Assembly: GCA_021824575.1 (NCBI GenBank)
Contig: JAKAKJ010000023.1
Span: 1 to 64,000 of the forward strand
Reading direction: 5' to 3'
Length of the DNA stretch: 64,000 nt
Source of the DNA: Chloroflexota bacterium
Lineage (GTDB): Bacteria > Chloroflexota > Anaerolineae > Anaerolineales > Villigracilaceae
Part shown: one piece after another, positions 1-8,563 of the stretch
Layout: every line of letters starts with the position of its first letter
Position numbering within the stretch: the stretch's first letter is position 1
Program-made: the position numbers and the translations under genes
The notes under the pieces: generated by a model
What the model saw: only the letters and a program-made list of their open reading frames with translations
Told to the model about the DNA's origin: nothing
Databases searched by the model: none

Positions 1-50
1 GACGCATGGATAGCCTCTCCGCGAGCAAACAATTTCAGGAGCAGTCTCAT
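1..50 (-). CDS. Possible 5' end of an unrecognised gene, cut by the window edge
   Basis: A minus-strand ATG at 48-50 opens a frame of 16 codons (beginning MRLLLKLF) that runs off the window start without a stop. A GGCGGAA stretch lies just upstream and could be a weak ribosome binding site. It would be the next gene after ppdK in the same direction. Nothing in 16 residues allows a family assignment, and the frame may be chance. Confidence 0.25.
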   Translation of the reverse strand, partial: MRLLLKLFARGEAIHA

Positions 51-215
51 TCTATTCCGCCAGTTTCAAAACCGCAATTATTTCTTGGTTTCATTTAGCC
101 AAGTTATTGGTTTAGGTTGCATCGAGATTGACATCGGAATTCTCCCACATACATCAACAATTATCGCACATTTTATCATGCCTTCGATTTATTCTTTTAT
201 AACTATGGACAAAGA
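51..215. other. Intergenic, AT-rich, no gene seen
   Basis: This space after the ppdK terminator holds no convincing ORF. On the minus strand a TGCGATAAT stretch near 160-170 resembles an extended -10 box that could drive the gene leaving the window, but no -35 box stands out. Confidence 0.4.
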
Positions 216-250
216 AAGACTTCCGAAGTCTTGAAGACTTCGGAAGTCTT
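216..250 (-). terminator. Rho-independent terminator of ppdK
   Basis: A perfect 15-bp stem (216-230 pairs with 236-250) closes a 5-base loop. In the minus direction it is followed by a T-rich tract (TCTTTCTTT). It begins about 10 bases after the ppdK stop codon. Confidence 0.8.
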
Positions 251-259
251 TACGTTCTA

Positions 260-3127
260 CTATTTGCGTTTTGCAGTCTTCGATTTTGCTTTCTTTACTG
301 CTTTCTTAGCAACCGTTTTCTTTTTCCCTTTCGGGGACGATGTTGGCGCGGCTTTCTTTACCTTGACTGTTGCAGCCTTGCGACCATTTGCCGCATATTT
401 CAACGCTACATGCGCCGCGGCCAGGCGCGCAATTGGCACGCGGAACGGCGAGCAGGAAACGTAATTATTGCCGATGATATGACACCATTCAATCGATTCG
501 GGGTCGCCGCCATGTTCGCCGCAGATACCGACTTCGAGTTCAGGACGAGTCGTGCGGCCATCTTCAATCGCCATTCGCATCAAGCGGCCGACGCCGTCGC
601 GGTCGAGCGTCTGGAACGGGTTCTTCGGCAGGATGCCCTGCTCCACATACGTCACAAGGAAGTTGCGCTCCGCATCATCGCGCGAATAACCGAAGGTCAT
701 TTGCGTCAGATCGTTCGTACCGAACGAGAAGAACTGCGCCAACCCCGCAATCTCCGCGGCAGTGACAGCCGCGCGTGGGATTTCGATCATCGTGCCAAAC
801 TTATAGTCCAGTTTCTTGACACTCTTCTCAGCCAATACCGTCGCCGCGATGCGGATCAAGCGCGGCTGAATCCACTCCAACTCCTTGACCGTACCGGTCA
901 GCGGGATCATCACTTCAGGCTTGACCACGATGCCGCGCAAAGCGCAATCCGCAGCCGCTTCAAAAATGGCGCGCACCTGCATCTCGACGATCTCAGGCAT
1001 ATCGATGCTCAAACGCACGCCGCGCAAGCCCATCATCGGGTTCGATTCGTGCATAGCCTGAATATCTTTGAGCAGGCGCTCTTTCTCAGCCAATCCAGCC
1101 GTCTCGCCTTTGACACGCATTGTAATAACTTCTTCAAGCAAGGCTTCTTCGGATGGCATGAATTCATGTAGAGGCGGGTCAATCAAGCGGATGATGACCG
1201 GATAGCCATCCATGGCTTCGAACAAGCCATCAAAGTCTTTGCGCTGATAAGGTAGAAGTTCGTTCAAAGCCTTCGTCCGCTCTTCGCTGGATTCGGCGAG
1301 GATCATACGCTGGACAATCGGCAGGCGCTCCGGCTCGAAGAACATGTGCTCGGTTCGGCACAGACCGATTCCGACCGCGCCGTACGAACGGGCGCGGCGC
1401 GCATCCTTTGGATAATCCGCGTTTGCCCAGACTTGCAAGCCGCGCGTCGGCCAGCCTTTCGGCGCGCTGCGAATATCCTTGCGCGCGGAAATTTCGTCGG
1501 CCCATTTGAGCAGAGTCATCAGTTCAGTTTGCTCTTCCAACGACGGCGCAGTCATCGGGATTTTGCCAATGAACACATTGCCCGTTGTACCGTCAACAGA
1601 AATCCAATCGCCTTCTTTGACAGTCTTTTCATCCACTAACATCACACGCTTCTCAAGGTCAATCTTGATCATCGAAGCGCCGACCACGCAGGGAATACCA
1701 AACTGCCGCGCCACCACTGCAGCATGTGACGTCGCGCCGCCTTCGCTGGTCAATACGCCTTTAGCCGCGATCATGCCATGGACATCGTCGGGCTTGGTGA
1801 ACGGGCGCACCATGATGACATCCTGCTTTTGTTCTTTCGACATCTTCTCAGCGGTATCCGCATCGAAGTAAACCTGTCCGACAGCCGCGCCAGGCGAGGC
1901 ATTTACACCTTTGGCAAACAATGCGCCATCTTTCTCGGAATTCTTCAGGGCTTGCAAATCAAACTGCGGATGAAGCAGAGCATCCACCTGTTCCGGTGTG
2001 ACGCGCTGGACAGCTTGCTCTTTCGTGATGAGTCCCTCGTTCACCATGTCCACCGCGATCTTGACGGCGGATTTTGCTGTCCGTTTGCCGACGCGGGTCT
2101 GGAGCATCCACAACTTGCTGCGTTCGATGGTGAACTCCACATCCTGCATGTCTTTGTAATGCGTCTCAAGTTTGGATGTGATGTCCATAAAATGCTTATA
2201 AACAGCGGGCATTTTTGTTTTGAGGTTTTCGATCTGATCCGTGTTACGAATACCCGCCACCACATCTTCGCCCTGCGCATTGAGCAAATACTCACCCATC
2301 ATCTTTTTCTCGCCCGTGGATGGGTTGCGCGTGAATGCCACGCCGGTGCCCGAGTCATCACCCATGTTGCCGAAGACCATCGTCACGATGTTGACTGCCG
2401 TACCGAGATTATGCGGAATGTGTTCGTGGTTGCGATAATCAATGGCGCGTTTTCCATTCCATGATTTGAAAACCGCTTCGGTTGCCAGCTCGAGCTGCTT
2501 GTACGGATCCTGCGGAAAATCGAATCCTTTATGTTTCCTGACCACTTCACGGAAAGCGCGAACCATTTCCTTCCAATCATCAGCGGTCATTTCAACATCA
2601 AGTTTGTAACCTTTTTTGGCTTTGTATTCCTTGAGCGGCTCTTCGAACGCTTCATCGGGAATTCCCAACACAACACTGCCAAACATTTCGACCAGGCGTC
2701 TGTACGAGTCATAGACGAAGCGCGGGTTGCCTGTTGACTTTGCCAGCCCCTCCGCGGTTTGATCGGTCAAACCGATGTTCAGCACCGTGTCCATCATGCC
2801 CGGCATGGAAAACTTTGCGCCGGAGCGGCATGATACCAGCAATGGGCTATTGGGATCACCGAACTTCTTACCGGCTTTCCTTTCAACTTCCTTCAATGCC
2901 TTCAGTTCCTGATCCCACATCCCCGCCGGGAACTTGCCCAACCGCTGATACTCATTGCACGCTTCCGTCGTGACCGTGAGAAATGGCGGCACAGGTACGC
3001 CTGCGCGCGTCATATCGAATAAGCCCGCTCCTTTGCCTCCTACAAGAGCCTTTACATCATCCCAGTTACCACCGGCAACTTTTTCCACTTCCTTGAACTC
3101 ATTGAACAAATAAACCCACTTTTTCAT
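260..3127 (-). CDS. ppdK: Pyruvate, phosphate dikinase with a lysine-rich tail
   Basis: PPDK interconverts pyruvate, ATP and phosphate with phosphoenolpyruvate, AMP and pyrophosphate in the cytoplasm. The N-terminal nucleotide-binding domain begins at KALVGGKGAGL. The swivelling His domain has GGATSHAAVVARQFGIPCV with the phosphorylated His, and the C-terminal TIM barrel ends with the catalytic-Cys motif VGICGEHGGDP. AGGAGG lies just before the ATG. At 955 residues it is longer than the usual 870-900. The excess is a C-terminal tail of about 40 residues, very rich in Lys, Ala and Thr (for example KKAVKKAKSKTAKRK), resembling a histone H1 tail and not part of the catalytic fold. It is a single gene with its own promoter and terminator. 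Confidence 0.97.
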   Translation of the reverse strand: MKKWVYLFNEFKEVEKVAGGNWDDVKALVGGKGAGLFDMTRAGVPVPPFLTVTTEACNEYQRLGKFPAGMWDQELKALKEVERKAGKKFGDPNSPLLVSCRSGAKFSMPGMMDTVLNIGLTDQTAEGLAKSTGNPRFVYDSYRRLVEMFGSVVLGIPDEAFEEPLKEYKAKKGYKLDVEMTADDWKEMVRAFREVVRKHKGFDFPQDPYKQLELATEAVFKSWNGKRAIDYRNHEHIPHNLGTAVNIVTMVFGNMGDDSGTGVAFTRNPSTGEKKMMGEYLLNAQGEDVVAGIRNTDQIENLKTKMPAVYKHFMDITSKLETHYKDMQDVEFTIERSKLWMLQTRVGKRTAKSAVKIAVDMVNEGLITKEQAVQRVTPEQVDALLHPQFDLQALKNSEKDGALFAKGVNASPGAAVGQVYFDADTAEKMSKEQKQDVIMVRPFTKPDDVHGMIAAKGVLTSEGGATSHAAVVARQFGIPCVVGASMIKIDLEKRVMLVDEKTVKEGDWISVDGTTGNVFIGKIPMTAPSLEEQTELMTLLKWADEISARKDIRSAPKGWPTRGLQVWANADYPKDARRARSYGAVGIGLCRTEHMFFEPERLPIVQRMILAESSEERTKALNELLPYQRKDFDGLFEAMDGYPVIIRLIDPPLHEFMPSEEALLEEVITMRVKGETAGLAEKERLLKDIQAMHESNPMMGLRGVRLSIDMPEIVEMQVRAIFEAAADCALRGIVVKPEVMIPLTGTVKELEWIQPRLIRIAATVLAEKSVKKLDYKFGTMIEIPRAAVTAAEIAGLAQFFSFGTNDLTQMTFGYSRDDAERNFLVTYVEQGILPKNPFQTLDRDGVGRLMRMAIEDGRTTRPELEVGICGEHGGDPESIEWCHIIGNNYVSCSPFRVPIARLAAAHVALKYAANGRKAATVKVKKAAPTSSPKGKKKTVAKKAVKKAKSKTAKRK

Positions 3128-3171
3128 TCGAGCCTCCTAAGCTTCGAGATATCCATGTTAAATCGGGAAGT

Positions 3172-3200
3172 ATTCTACCAAAAATAAGCCTTTTGACCAA
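3172..3200 (-). promoter_or_regulatory. Candidate ppdK promoter
   Basis: On the minus strand TTGGTC (3195-3200) and TAGAAT (3172-3177) are separated by 17 bases. They lie about 45 bases upstream of the ppdK start, which has its own AGGAGG. The -35 box matches the consensus only in TTG. Confidence 0.45.
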
Positions 3201-3269
3201 TGACAAATATCACATTCCAATAGGTCTAATCTGTAAATAACCTGCAAAGTTCAAACAGCAATATATCCA

Positions 3270-3275
3270 TATAAT
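3270..3275 (+). promoter_or_regulatory. -10 box of the receiver gene, near-leaderless
   Basis: TATAAT ends 10 bases before the ATG at 3286, so transcription should start within a few bases of the start codon. No Shine-Dalgarno sequence is present and no strong -35 box is seen. Confidence 0.5.
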
Positions 3276-3285
3276 ACAATCATCC

Positions 3286-3711
3286 ATGAAAACAAACGTA
3301 TTGACCATAGATGACGATCCCGCGATCACTGAGCTTCTTTCGGTCATTTTGCGGACACATAATTTCGACGTGCTGGTTTCAAACAGCGGTGAAGAGGCCA
3401 TCCAGGTTATCAAGGAAAAAGCTCCACAATTGGTCTTGCTCGATCTAATGATGCCGCACATGGACGGTTGGCAGATCTGCAAGGCTGTGCGGGCTTTCAG
3501 TAACGTACCGATCCTGATTTTATCCGCCCTCGATGACCCTTCCATTGTCGCAAGCATCCTCGATGCCGGAGCGGACGATTACCTCGTCAAGCCAGTGCCA
3601 AGCGCCGTGCTGGTTGCGCATTTGAACAAATTTGCTCGGAGGACGGGGGCCCTTTATCCAGCAAGCGACGATGGGAAGTGGCATCCATATACTCATCCGT
3701 TGACGCCCTGA
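3286..3711 (+). CDS. Stand-alone response regulator receiver protein
   Basis: This is a 141-residue CheY-like receiver domain with no output domain. The acidic pocket is IDDDP near residues 8-12, the phospho-acceptor Asp lies in LVLLDLMMPHMDGW near residue 52, a Thr/Ser position lies in ILILSAL, and the conserved Lys is in YLVKPV near residue 103. Such proteins take phosphate from a sensor kinase and act through protein contacts. No kinase lies in the neighbourhood, so the partner is unknown. The last 20 residues, after the fold, carry no recognisable motif. It is transcribed divergently from ppdK. Confidence 0.88.
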   Translation: MKTNVLTIDDDPAITELLSVILRTHNFDVLVSNSGEEAIQVIKEKAPQLVLLDLMMPHMDGWQICKAVRAFSNVPILILSALDDPSIVASILDAGADDYLVKPVPSAVLVAHLNKFARRTGALYPASDDGKWHPYTHPLTP

Positions 3712-3718
3712 CGCATCA

Positions 3719-3748
3719 AAAACGGGACCTGATAACGGGTCCCGTTTT
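3719..3748. terminator. Bidirectional terminator between the receiver and hydrolase genes
   Basis: An 11-bp stem AAAACGGGACC (3719-3729) pairs with GGTCCCGTTTT (3738-3748) around an 8-base loop. A-rich and T-rich flanks on both sides let it serve the convergent genes ending at 3711 and 3765. Confidence 0.85.
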
Positions 3749-3764
3749 CAATTCGATTCTATTT

Positions 3765-4535
3765 TCAAGCCTTGACAAAAAAACTCAGCGCCTCAGCCAC
3801 AGCCTTTGGATTTTCCATCATCGTCATGTGGCCCAGCCCCGGCAATTCGACATAATGTGCGGACGGCAGCGCGGTTTTCATCTCGCGTCCGCGCTCGACG
3901 GGAATCAACGCATCCGCATCGCCGTGGACGATCAAAACCGGAAAATTAAACTTCGCAAGAATATCACTTGAATCAGGCCGTTGAGCCATTGCCTTCAATG
4001 AACCGATTACGCCCGCCGCTCTTTGTTTCTTCATCAAAGCATGAACGAAAGATTGAACACGGGCATCTGCCGTGAGCTTTGGTGTCAATGCGTCGGCGAC
4101 AACACCGACGCCCTTTTCGGCAACTTCCGCCGCGGATTTATAACGGCCCTCCTTGCGATCCGGCGCGTCCGCGAGCATTTGCGAAGAAATCATTGCCAGC
4201 CCATGCACGCGTTCGGGATATGCGCGGGCAAATGCCAGTGAGACATATCCGCCCATCGAGTGCCCAGCGATGAATGCGCTTTTGATTTTCAAATGATCCA
4301 ATAGACCGGCAATATCCGATGCAATGTCGGCCATCGTGTAAACGGATTCAACTGCATCTGATTCTCCCATTCCGCGCAGATCGGGCAGGATGAGGTCGAA
4401 ATCTTTTTCGAGAAGCGGAGCAATTTCATTCCACGTCGTGTGATCCAGTGGATAACCGTGGATCAAAACAAGCGGCAAGCCTTTTCCGCGCCGCTCATAA
4501 GCCAGATTGATTCCATTGACCTTTACATTTTCCAT
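3765..4535 (-). CDS. Alpha/beta-fold hydrolase
   Basis: The 256-residue protein has the oxyanion HG motif in LVLIHGYPLD, the nucleophile elbow GHSMGG, a catalytic Asp in VLIVHGDADALIP and a C-terminal His in LPGLGHMTMM, so the triad is complete. The substrate cannot be read from sequence; esterases, lactonases and haloperoxidase-like enzymes share this pattern. I place the start at the ATG at 4535 because GGAG lies 6 bases upstream. An upstream in-frame ATG at 4541 overlaps the stop of the preceding gene (ATGA) but is too close to the GGAG. It is the last gene of the minus-strand run. Confidence 0.85.
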   Translation of the reverse strand: MENVKVNGINLAYERRGKGLPLVLIHGYPLDHTTWNEIAPLLEKDFDLILPDLRGMGESDAVESVYTMADIASDIAGLLDHLKIKSAFIAGHSMGGYVSLAFARAYPERVHGLAMISSQMLADAPDRKEGRYKSAAEVAEKGVGVVADALTPKLTADARVQSFVHALMKKQRAAGVIGSLKAMAQRPDSSDILAKFNFPVLIVHGDADALIPVERGREMKTALPSAHYVELPGLGHMTMMENPKAVAEALSFFVKA

Positions 4536-4537
4536 TT

Positions 4538-5071
4538 TCATCTCCAATTTACATTCACCTTCAATTTGCTTCCCAATTTGCTGTAATAATAAACGAATCC
4601 ATTATCGCGCCCAAACTCGTAGACGCGGCGCGTGATGTCCACATCGGCTTTGCAATATTCGGCGACTTTATCTTTCTCGCCGCTGCGAAACCATTCCACC
4701 GATTGGACACCATCAGCCGTTTTGGTCGCGCCGAGGCAGGCCTTCGCCAGCGAGTCGAGAGAAAGCCGGAAGCCGAGAGTCCGGCTGAGGTCGAGCATCA
4801 AGTCCAAAGTCCGGAGCGAGGCGAAATTGAACACTGGGACGTACGGACGCAAAACTTCGTAATCAAATTCGCGGATATTGAAGCCGATCACTTTGTCCGC
4901 TGATTTGAGTTCATCAACCAAAGCTTGCGCGTCGCGTTCCCAATAAACGCTGAAATCATTTTTGTCCGTCGAATATGTGACTCCACAAGCCAGCAGCAAC
5001 TTGCTGGCATCGCGCCCGCCGACATCCTGAAATAACTTTTGCGTTTCGAGATCGAAGAAAACCAGGTTCAC
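4538..5071 (-). CDS. DEDD-type 3'-5' exonuclease (RNase H-like fold)
   Basis: The 177-residue protein shows the acidic motifs of DEDD exonucleases: FFDLET (Asp and Glu of Exo I), GFNIREFDYEVL (Exo II Asp) and YCKADVDITRRVY (Exo III, with Asp and Tyr spacing like DEDDy enzymes). It resembles the stand-alone RNase H-like nucleases related to YprB and PolB exonuclease domains. The start is probably GTG at 5071. It forms a GTGA overlap with the stop of the nucleotidyltransferase gene and has AAAGGA 9 bases upstream. A GTG at 5092 is possible but lies deeper in the previous gene. Co-translation with a tRNA 3'-end enzyme suggests RNA or DNA end processing, which is inference. Confidence 0.78.
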   Translation of the reverse strand: MNLVFFDLETQKLFQDVGGRDASKLLLACGVTYSTDKNDFSVYWERDAQALVDELKSADKVIGFNIREFDYEVLRPYVPVFNFASLRTLDLMLDLSRTLGFRLSLDSLAKACLGATKTADGVQSVEWFRSGEKDKVAEYCKADVDITRRVYEFGRDNGFVYYYSKLGSKLKVNVNWR

Positions 5072-6795
5072 TTTTGATTTTCCTTTAACCACTCGCGGCC
5101 AAACACAAGCGCTTCTTCGCGCGTGGACACCTTGCCGGTTGCCTGCGCTTCACGGATTGCTTCGAGAACCTGCCCGACAACCGGACCTTGTTCAAGTTTG
5201 TATTCGTTGATCACATCGAGTCCGTTTACAAGACGCGGCGGCGCGACAGTTTCTTCCGGCCGCTCCCAAAAATTTTCCAAAAGGAGGCGCGCAATATCAA
5301 GCGCGGCTGCCCAGGTTTCCTGCGTCAACGTGTGGCCGCGCGTGCCGCGCAAATCTGCGAGGCCCAGCAAGACAAGGTCAACGCCGCCTTCGCCTGAATC
5401 GCGAAAGAAATGGTAAATGGCTTTGCGCGACGGTTCCTGCTTCCCGCCTTCCATGCGGCTCGAAAAAGCGTGAAAGCGCATGTGGTTTTCGATGATGATT
5501 TTTAAGCGATCAATTTCATCGTTGCTGAGATTGAAAGCCCGTGCGCGTTCGGATGCAACCTTTGCGCCGAGTTGATCGTGGTCAAAGAAGCGAATGCGCC
5601 CTGTCTCATCCACGGATTTGGTGGCGGGCTTTGAGACATCGTGATAGAGCGCGGCGAAAAATAAAAGCGCGCGCATCGAGCGATCTGGATTCAACGATTT
5701 GGAAAAATGCGCCACAAATTTTTCGCCATAACGTCCGAGGCGAAGAGTCAACAAGCCAGTAAAGAGGTCATTGCTCCCGTTATCCCTTATCCCTAGTCCG
5801 TTGTCAGTTGGGAGTGAAGAGGGAATAAATGACGGGGGAACAAGCACTGCAAGGATTCCCTCAAGATTTTGCATCATGCTCAATGTATGCTCCCACACAT
5901 CCGACACATGCGGTGCGGATTGTCCGACGCCTTTCATGGCAGATAATTCGGGAAGCAAATATGGAAACACGCCCAGCATTTCCAACGTGCGGATTGACGC
6001 ATCCGGACGCGGACCTTCGAGGATTTTGAACAACTCATCGCGCTGACGTTCGGGAGAAATGTTAGGCAGCAGATTCGCGGCGCGTTTCATCGCGGCGCGA
6101 GTGTCGGACTCGATTTTGAATCCAAACGCAGCAGCCTGACGAACCGCACGCAAAATGCGGATCGGATCGTCATCGAGGGATGTGGCAGAGCAAGCGCGAA
6201 TCAATTTCGCGCGCAAATCTGCCGCGCCATTAAGCGGATCGAGAATTGCCTGCCGGCGCGGATCAAATGCGATGGCGTTGATGGTGAAATCGCGGCCGCG
6301 CAAATCGGCGTCCAGATCCGGGCCGCGGAACGCCGAGAAATCCAAAATATCGCGCGACCCGTTTTCCGTCGAGACGATGACGCGGGCAATGTCAAAAGAT
6401 TCGTCCATCACATAAAAGTCAGCGTTCAAAATCGCAGCCGCGCGTCGAGCAACAGCAATCGCGTCCTTGGGAATCGCCAAATCCAAATCGTGTGAAACGC
6501 GTCCAAGCAGCGCGTCACGCACCGCGCCGCCGACCAGATACATTTCCTGGTCGGGCAGCGCCGCGCACAAACGTTCAAGTAGAGGTGAAACAGCAAATGA
6601 AGATTCGAGGGGCATATAAATAATTTCAGGTTTTTCCTTGTGACGGCTTTTCTGCGCGGCAATCAACGCTTGTTCGGGTGTGCCGCCATGAGCAATGATG
6701 TGTCCCTGCAAACGGGCAACCCAGCGTCCCGCGTACGGAGAAGCATTCTGCGATTTCTTTTCGGTCAAGCCGCCCTCACCCATCTCACAAATCAA
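5068..6795 (-). CDS. cca: tRNA nucleotidyltransferase / poly(A) polymerase family protein with an N-terminal DUF5678-like segment
   Basis: The class II nucleotidyltransferase core (LVGGAVRDALLG, then DLDLAI with the metal-binding Asp pair) spans about residues 85-225. The RNA-binding helical region follows, and an HD domain has ALYHDVSKP near residue 390. Members add or repair the CCA end of tRNA or polyadenylate RNA; the exact activity is not fixed by sequence. Residues 20-60 (GRWVARLQGHIIAHGGTPEQ) resemble the small DUF5678 domain, an unusual addition. About 25 residues around 5765-5840 are encoded by an imperfect CCC/GGG-rich palindrome absent from the family core. The ATG overlaps the hpt stop codon (ATGA), indicating translational coupling. 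Confidence 0.85.
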   Translation of the reverse strand: MICEMGEGGLTEKKSQNASPYAGRWVARLQGHIIAHGGTPEQALIAAQKSRHKEKPEIIYMPLESSFAVSPLLERLCAALPDQEMYLVGGAVRDALLGRVSHDLDLAIPKDAIAVARRAAAILNADFYVMDESFDIARVIVSTENGSRDILDFSAFRGPDLDADLRGRDFTINAIAFDPRRQAILDPLNGAADLRAKLIRACSATSLDDDPIRILRAVRQAAAFGFKIESDTRAAMKRAANLLPNISPERQRDELFKILEGPRPDASIRTLEMLGVFPYLLPELSAMKGVGQSAPHVSDVWEHTLSMMQNLEGILAVLVPPSFIPSSLPTDNGLGIRDNGSNDLFTGLLTLRLGRYGEKFVAHFSKSLNPDRSMRALLFFAALYHDVSKPATKSVDETGRIRFFDHDQLGAKVASERARAFNLSNDEIDRLKIIIENHMRFHAFSSRMEGGKQEPSRKAIYHFFRDSGEGGVDLVLLGLADLRGTRGHTLTQETWAAALDIARLLLENFWERPEETVAPPRLVNGLDVINEYKLEQGPVVGQVLEAIREAQATGKVSTREEALVFGREWLKENQK

Positions 6796-7349
6796 TCGGG
6801 GTTGTATTTCTCCAGATCCACAACACCGACGAAACGAAGGTTACGATAATATTCATCGAGGTCAAGGCCATAGCCAAAAACGAATTTATTTGGAATCGTG
6901 AAACCGCGATAGTGTATCGGGACCACTGCTTCGCGGCGTTCGGCTTTGTCGAGCAGTGCGCAGACTTTCAAACTGGCGGGCTGGCGGGTTTCCAGCATGC
7001 CCAACACAGAAGCAATTGTATTGCCGCTATCTACGATATCCTCGACCAGCAAAACATCTTTATCTTTGATGTTGGTTTGCAAGTCGAACGTGACCCGCAC
7101 GTTGCCATCTGACTCGCGCTTGCCCGCGCCATACGACGAAACCGCCATGAAGTCCATCATGTGCGGGACCGTGATATGGCGGCTCAAGTCCACCATGAAC
7201 GGCACGCCGCCGCGCAGGATGCAGATGAGCAACAGGTTTTCATTGCCTTGATAATCCGCGCTGATCTCCGCGCCAAGTTCGGCGACGCGCTTCTGCAAAG
7301 TGTCTTCGTCAATCAAAATTTCGGATAAGAGTTCTTTATAGTCTTGCAT
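6792..7349 (-). CDS. hpt: Hypoxanthine phosphoribosyltransferase
   Basis: This purine salvage enzyme transfers phosphoribose from PRPP to hypoxanthine or guanine. The 185-residue length is normal. The PRPP-binding motif VLLVEDIVDSGNT is intact, the PP-binding loop lies in ICILRGGVPF, and the base-binding region is in IPNKFVFGYGLDLDEYYRNL. It sits between tdk and cca in the minus-strand cluster, giving a purine and a pyrimidine salvage enzyme side by side. Its stop overlaps the cca ATG by 4 bases. No clear Shine-Dalgarno is seen; the upstream gap is a palindromic repeat. Confidence 0.95.
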   Translation of the reverse strand: MQDYKELLSEILIDEDTLQKRVAELGAEISADYQGNENLLLICILRGGVPFMVDLSRHITVPHMMDFMAVSSYGAGKRESDGNVRVTFDLQTNIKDKDVLLVEDIVDSGNTIASVLGMLETRQPASLKVCALLDKAERREAVVPIHYRGFTIPNKFVFGYGLDLDEYYRNLRFVGVVDLEKYNPD

Positions 7350-7361
7350 TTTTTCTCGTAA

Positions 7362-7431
7362 GTCTAACAGGTCTCAAAAGTCTAACAAGTCGACAAGCGA
7401 GACTTGTTAGACCACCTGACTTGTCAGACTA
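7362..7431. repeat. AGTCTGACAAGTC-type palindromic repeat
   Basis: The gap between tdk and hpt consists of alternating copies of GTCTAACAAGTC and its complement (for example GACTTGTTAGAC). Its edge provides the tdk stop codon, TAG of TAGTCTGACAAGTC. A second member lies at 45297-45372. Confidence 0.7.
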
Positions 7432-7998
7432 TCGTGGGACTTCGTGATGAATGCGGCAGCGCGCTTCATACAACTCCGACGCGCCGACGATCACTACCGG
7501 GTCATCATAGCGCGCCGGCTTGCCGTTGACAAGTCTTTGCGTACGCGAAGCTTCATCGCCGCAGACCATGCAAATGGCATGAAGCTTATCCACGCGCTCG
7601 GCCATGGACATCAGAACGGGCATGGGCCCAAACGGCTCGCCGCGGAAATCCATATCGAGTCCAGCCACCAGCACGCGGACGCCGCGCTCCGCCAATTGCT
7701 GCGCCACCTCGATGATTCCATCATCCATGAACTGCGCCTCATCAATGCCGACGACAGTCGTATCCGGCTCCAATCTGGATTTGATCTCCGCGGACCTTTC
7801 AATGGGGACCGCATCAAAATCAGCACCAGCATGTGATGTGACTTTTTCGACCGCGTAGCGCACGTCAATGGCGGGCTTGAAGACCTGCACCTTTTGCCTG
7901 GCAATCGTCGCCCGGATCAAACGCCGGATCAACTCATCCGTCTTGCCGCTGAACATCGAACCGCAGATGACTTCAATCGAGCCGTGAGTATGGCGCAT
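7429..7998 (-). CDS. tdk: Thymidine kinase
   Basis: This type II thymidine kinase phosphorylates thymidine to dTMP. Walker A is GSMFSGKT at residues 13-20, the Walker B/lid region is [10 protein letters not shown], and a zinc site is formed by CMVCG and the C-terminal CRIHH. The thymidine-binding loop [11 protein letters not shown] is present. The length of 189 is typical. GAGGAG lies 6 bases before the ATG. The stop codon falls exactly at the edge of a palindromic repeat. Confidence 0.96.
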   Translation of the reverse strand: MRHTHGSIEVICGSMFSGKTDELIRRLIRATIARQKVQVFKPAIDVRYAVEKVTSHAGADFDAVPIERSAEIKSRLEPDTTVVGIDEAQFMDDGIIEVAQQLAERGVRVLVAGLDMDFRGEPFGPMPVLMSMAERVDKLHAICMVCGDEASRTQRLVNGKPARYDDPVVIVGASELYEARCRIHHEVPR

Positions 7999-8019
7999 GC
8001 ATTCTCCTCATCTTAGCAA

Positions 8020-8046
8020 ACAGGCATGGCGTTGTGCCATGCCTGT
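8020..8046 (-). terminator. Hairpin after rpmE
   Basis: ACAGGCATGGC (8020-8030) pairs perfectly with GCCATGCCTGT (8036-8046) around a 5-base loop. In the minus direction TTTGCT follows, a weak T tract. It probably ends the rplU-rpmA-rpmE transcript before tdk. Confidence 0.6.
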
Positions 8047-8079
8047 CAAGTTTACCTGATAAAACTTTCCCTGCAAATC

Positions 8080-8562
8080 CTACGCAGATGTTTCCTGCGC
8101 GGGGGCTTCGGGCAATTCATAACCGAGGGCACGCAGTTTTTTCTTTGCATCAATCAAAGACTTTTGGCCAAAACCCTGGATCGCCAAAACGGCGGCATCG
8201 CCTTCACCAAGTTTTGCGAGGAGTTGATTGACTTCAGTAATGCCAGCTTTGGCAAGCGCGTCCACAGACCGCTGCGGAAGTTCGAGTTCAGAGATTGGGC
8301 GCGCAGGGGATTTCTTTGCCGCTTCCTTTGCTTTCTTGGTCTCGATGTATTGCTGGCTGACGTTCAACTTCTTGTAGAAGCGATCCACCTGGCCCTCGAT
8401 ATCCAGGATGCGCGCCGACTCGCCCGTGAAGAATGGATGGCAATTCGAGCAAATATCAACGCGCAATTCTTTTTTCGTCGAACCGGTCGTCCAGGTATTT
8501 CCGCACGACGCGCAAGTCACTTTGGCATCGGGATAATATTTTGGATGGATTTCAGCTTTCAT
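8080..8562 (-). CDS. rpmE: Ribosomal protein bL31 fused to an RNA polymerase alpha-CTD-like domain
   Basis: Residues 1-70 are a zinc-type bL31 (C17, C20, C38, C41; [15 protein letters not shown] at the start). A Lys/Ala linker (74-87) leads to residues 89-150, which closely resemble the C-terminal domain of RNA polymerase alpha: [20 protein letters not shown], then [14 protein letters not shown]. Positions matching E. coli alpha R265, G296, K298 and S299 are kept (R98, G132, K134, S135), while N268 is Asp (D101). Normal bL31 has about 70 residues. The fused module may bind nucleic acid as in alpha, or only use the helix-hairpin-helix fold for rRNA contact. The gene is third in rplU-rpmA-rpmE. 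Confidence 0.92.
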   Translation of the reverse strand: MKAEIHPKYYPDAKVTCASCGNTWTTGSTKKELRVDICSNCHPFFTGESARILDIEGQVDRFYKKLNVSQQYIETKKAKEAAKKSPARPISELELPQRSVDALAKAGITEVNQLLAKLGEGDAAVLAIQGFGQKSLIDAKKKLRALGYELPEAPAQETSA

Positions 8563-8563
8563 G

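Noticed and set aside
410-1171. Plus-strand ORF of 253 codons opposite ppdK
   Set aside because: It is antisense to strongly conserved PPDK sequence, has no family resemblance and no ribosome binding site.
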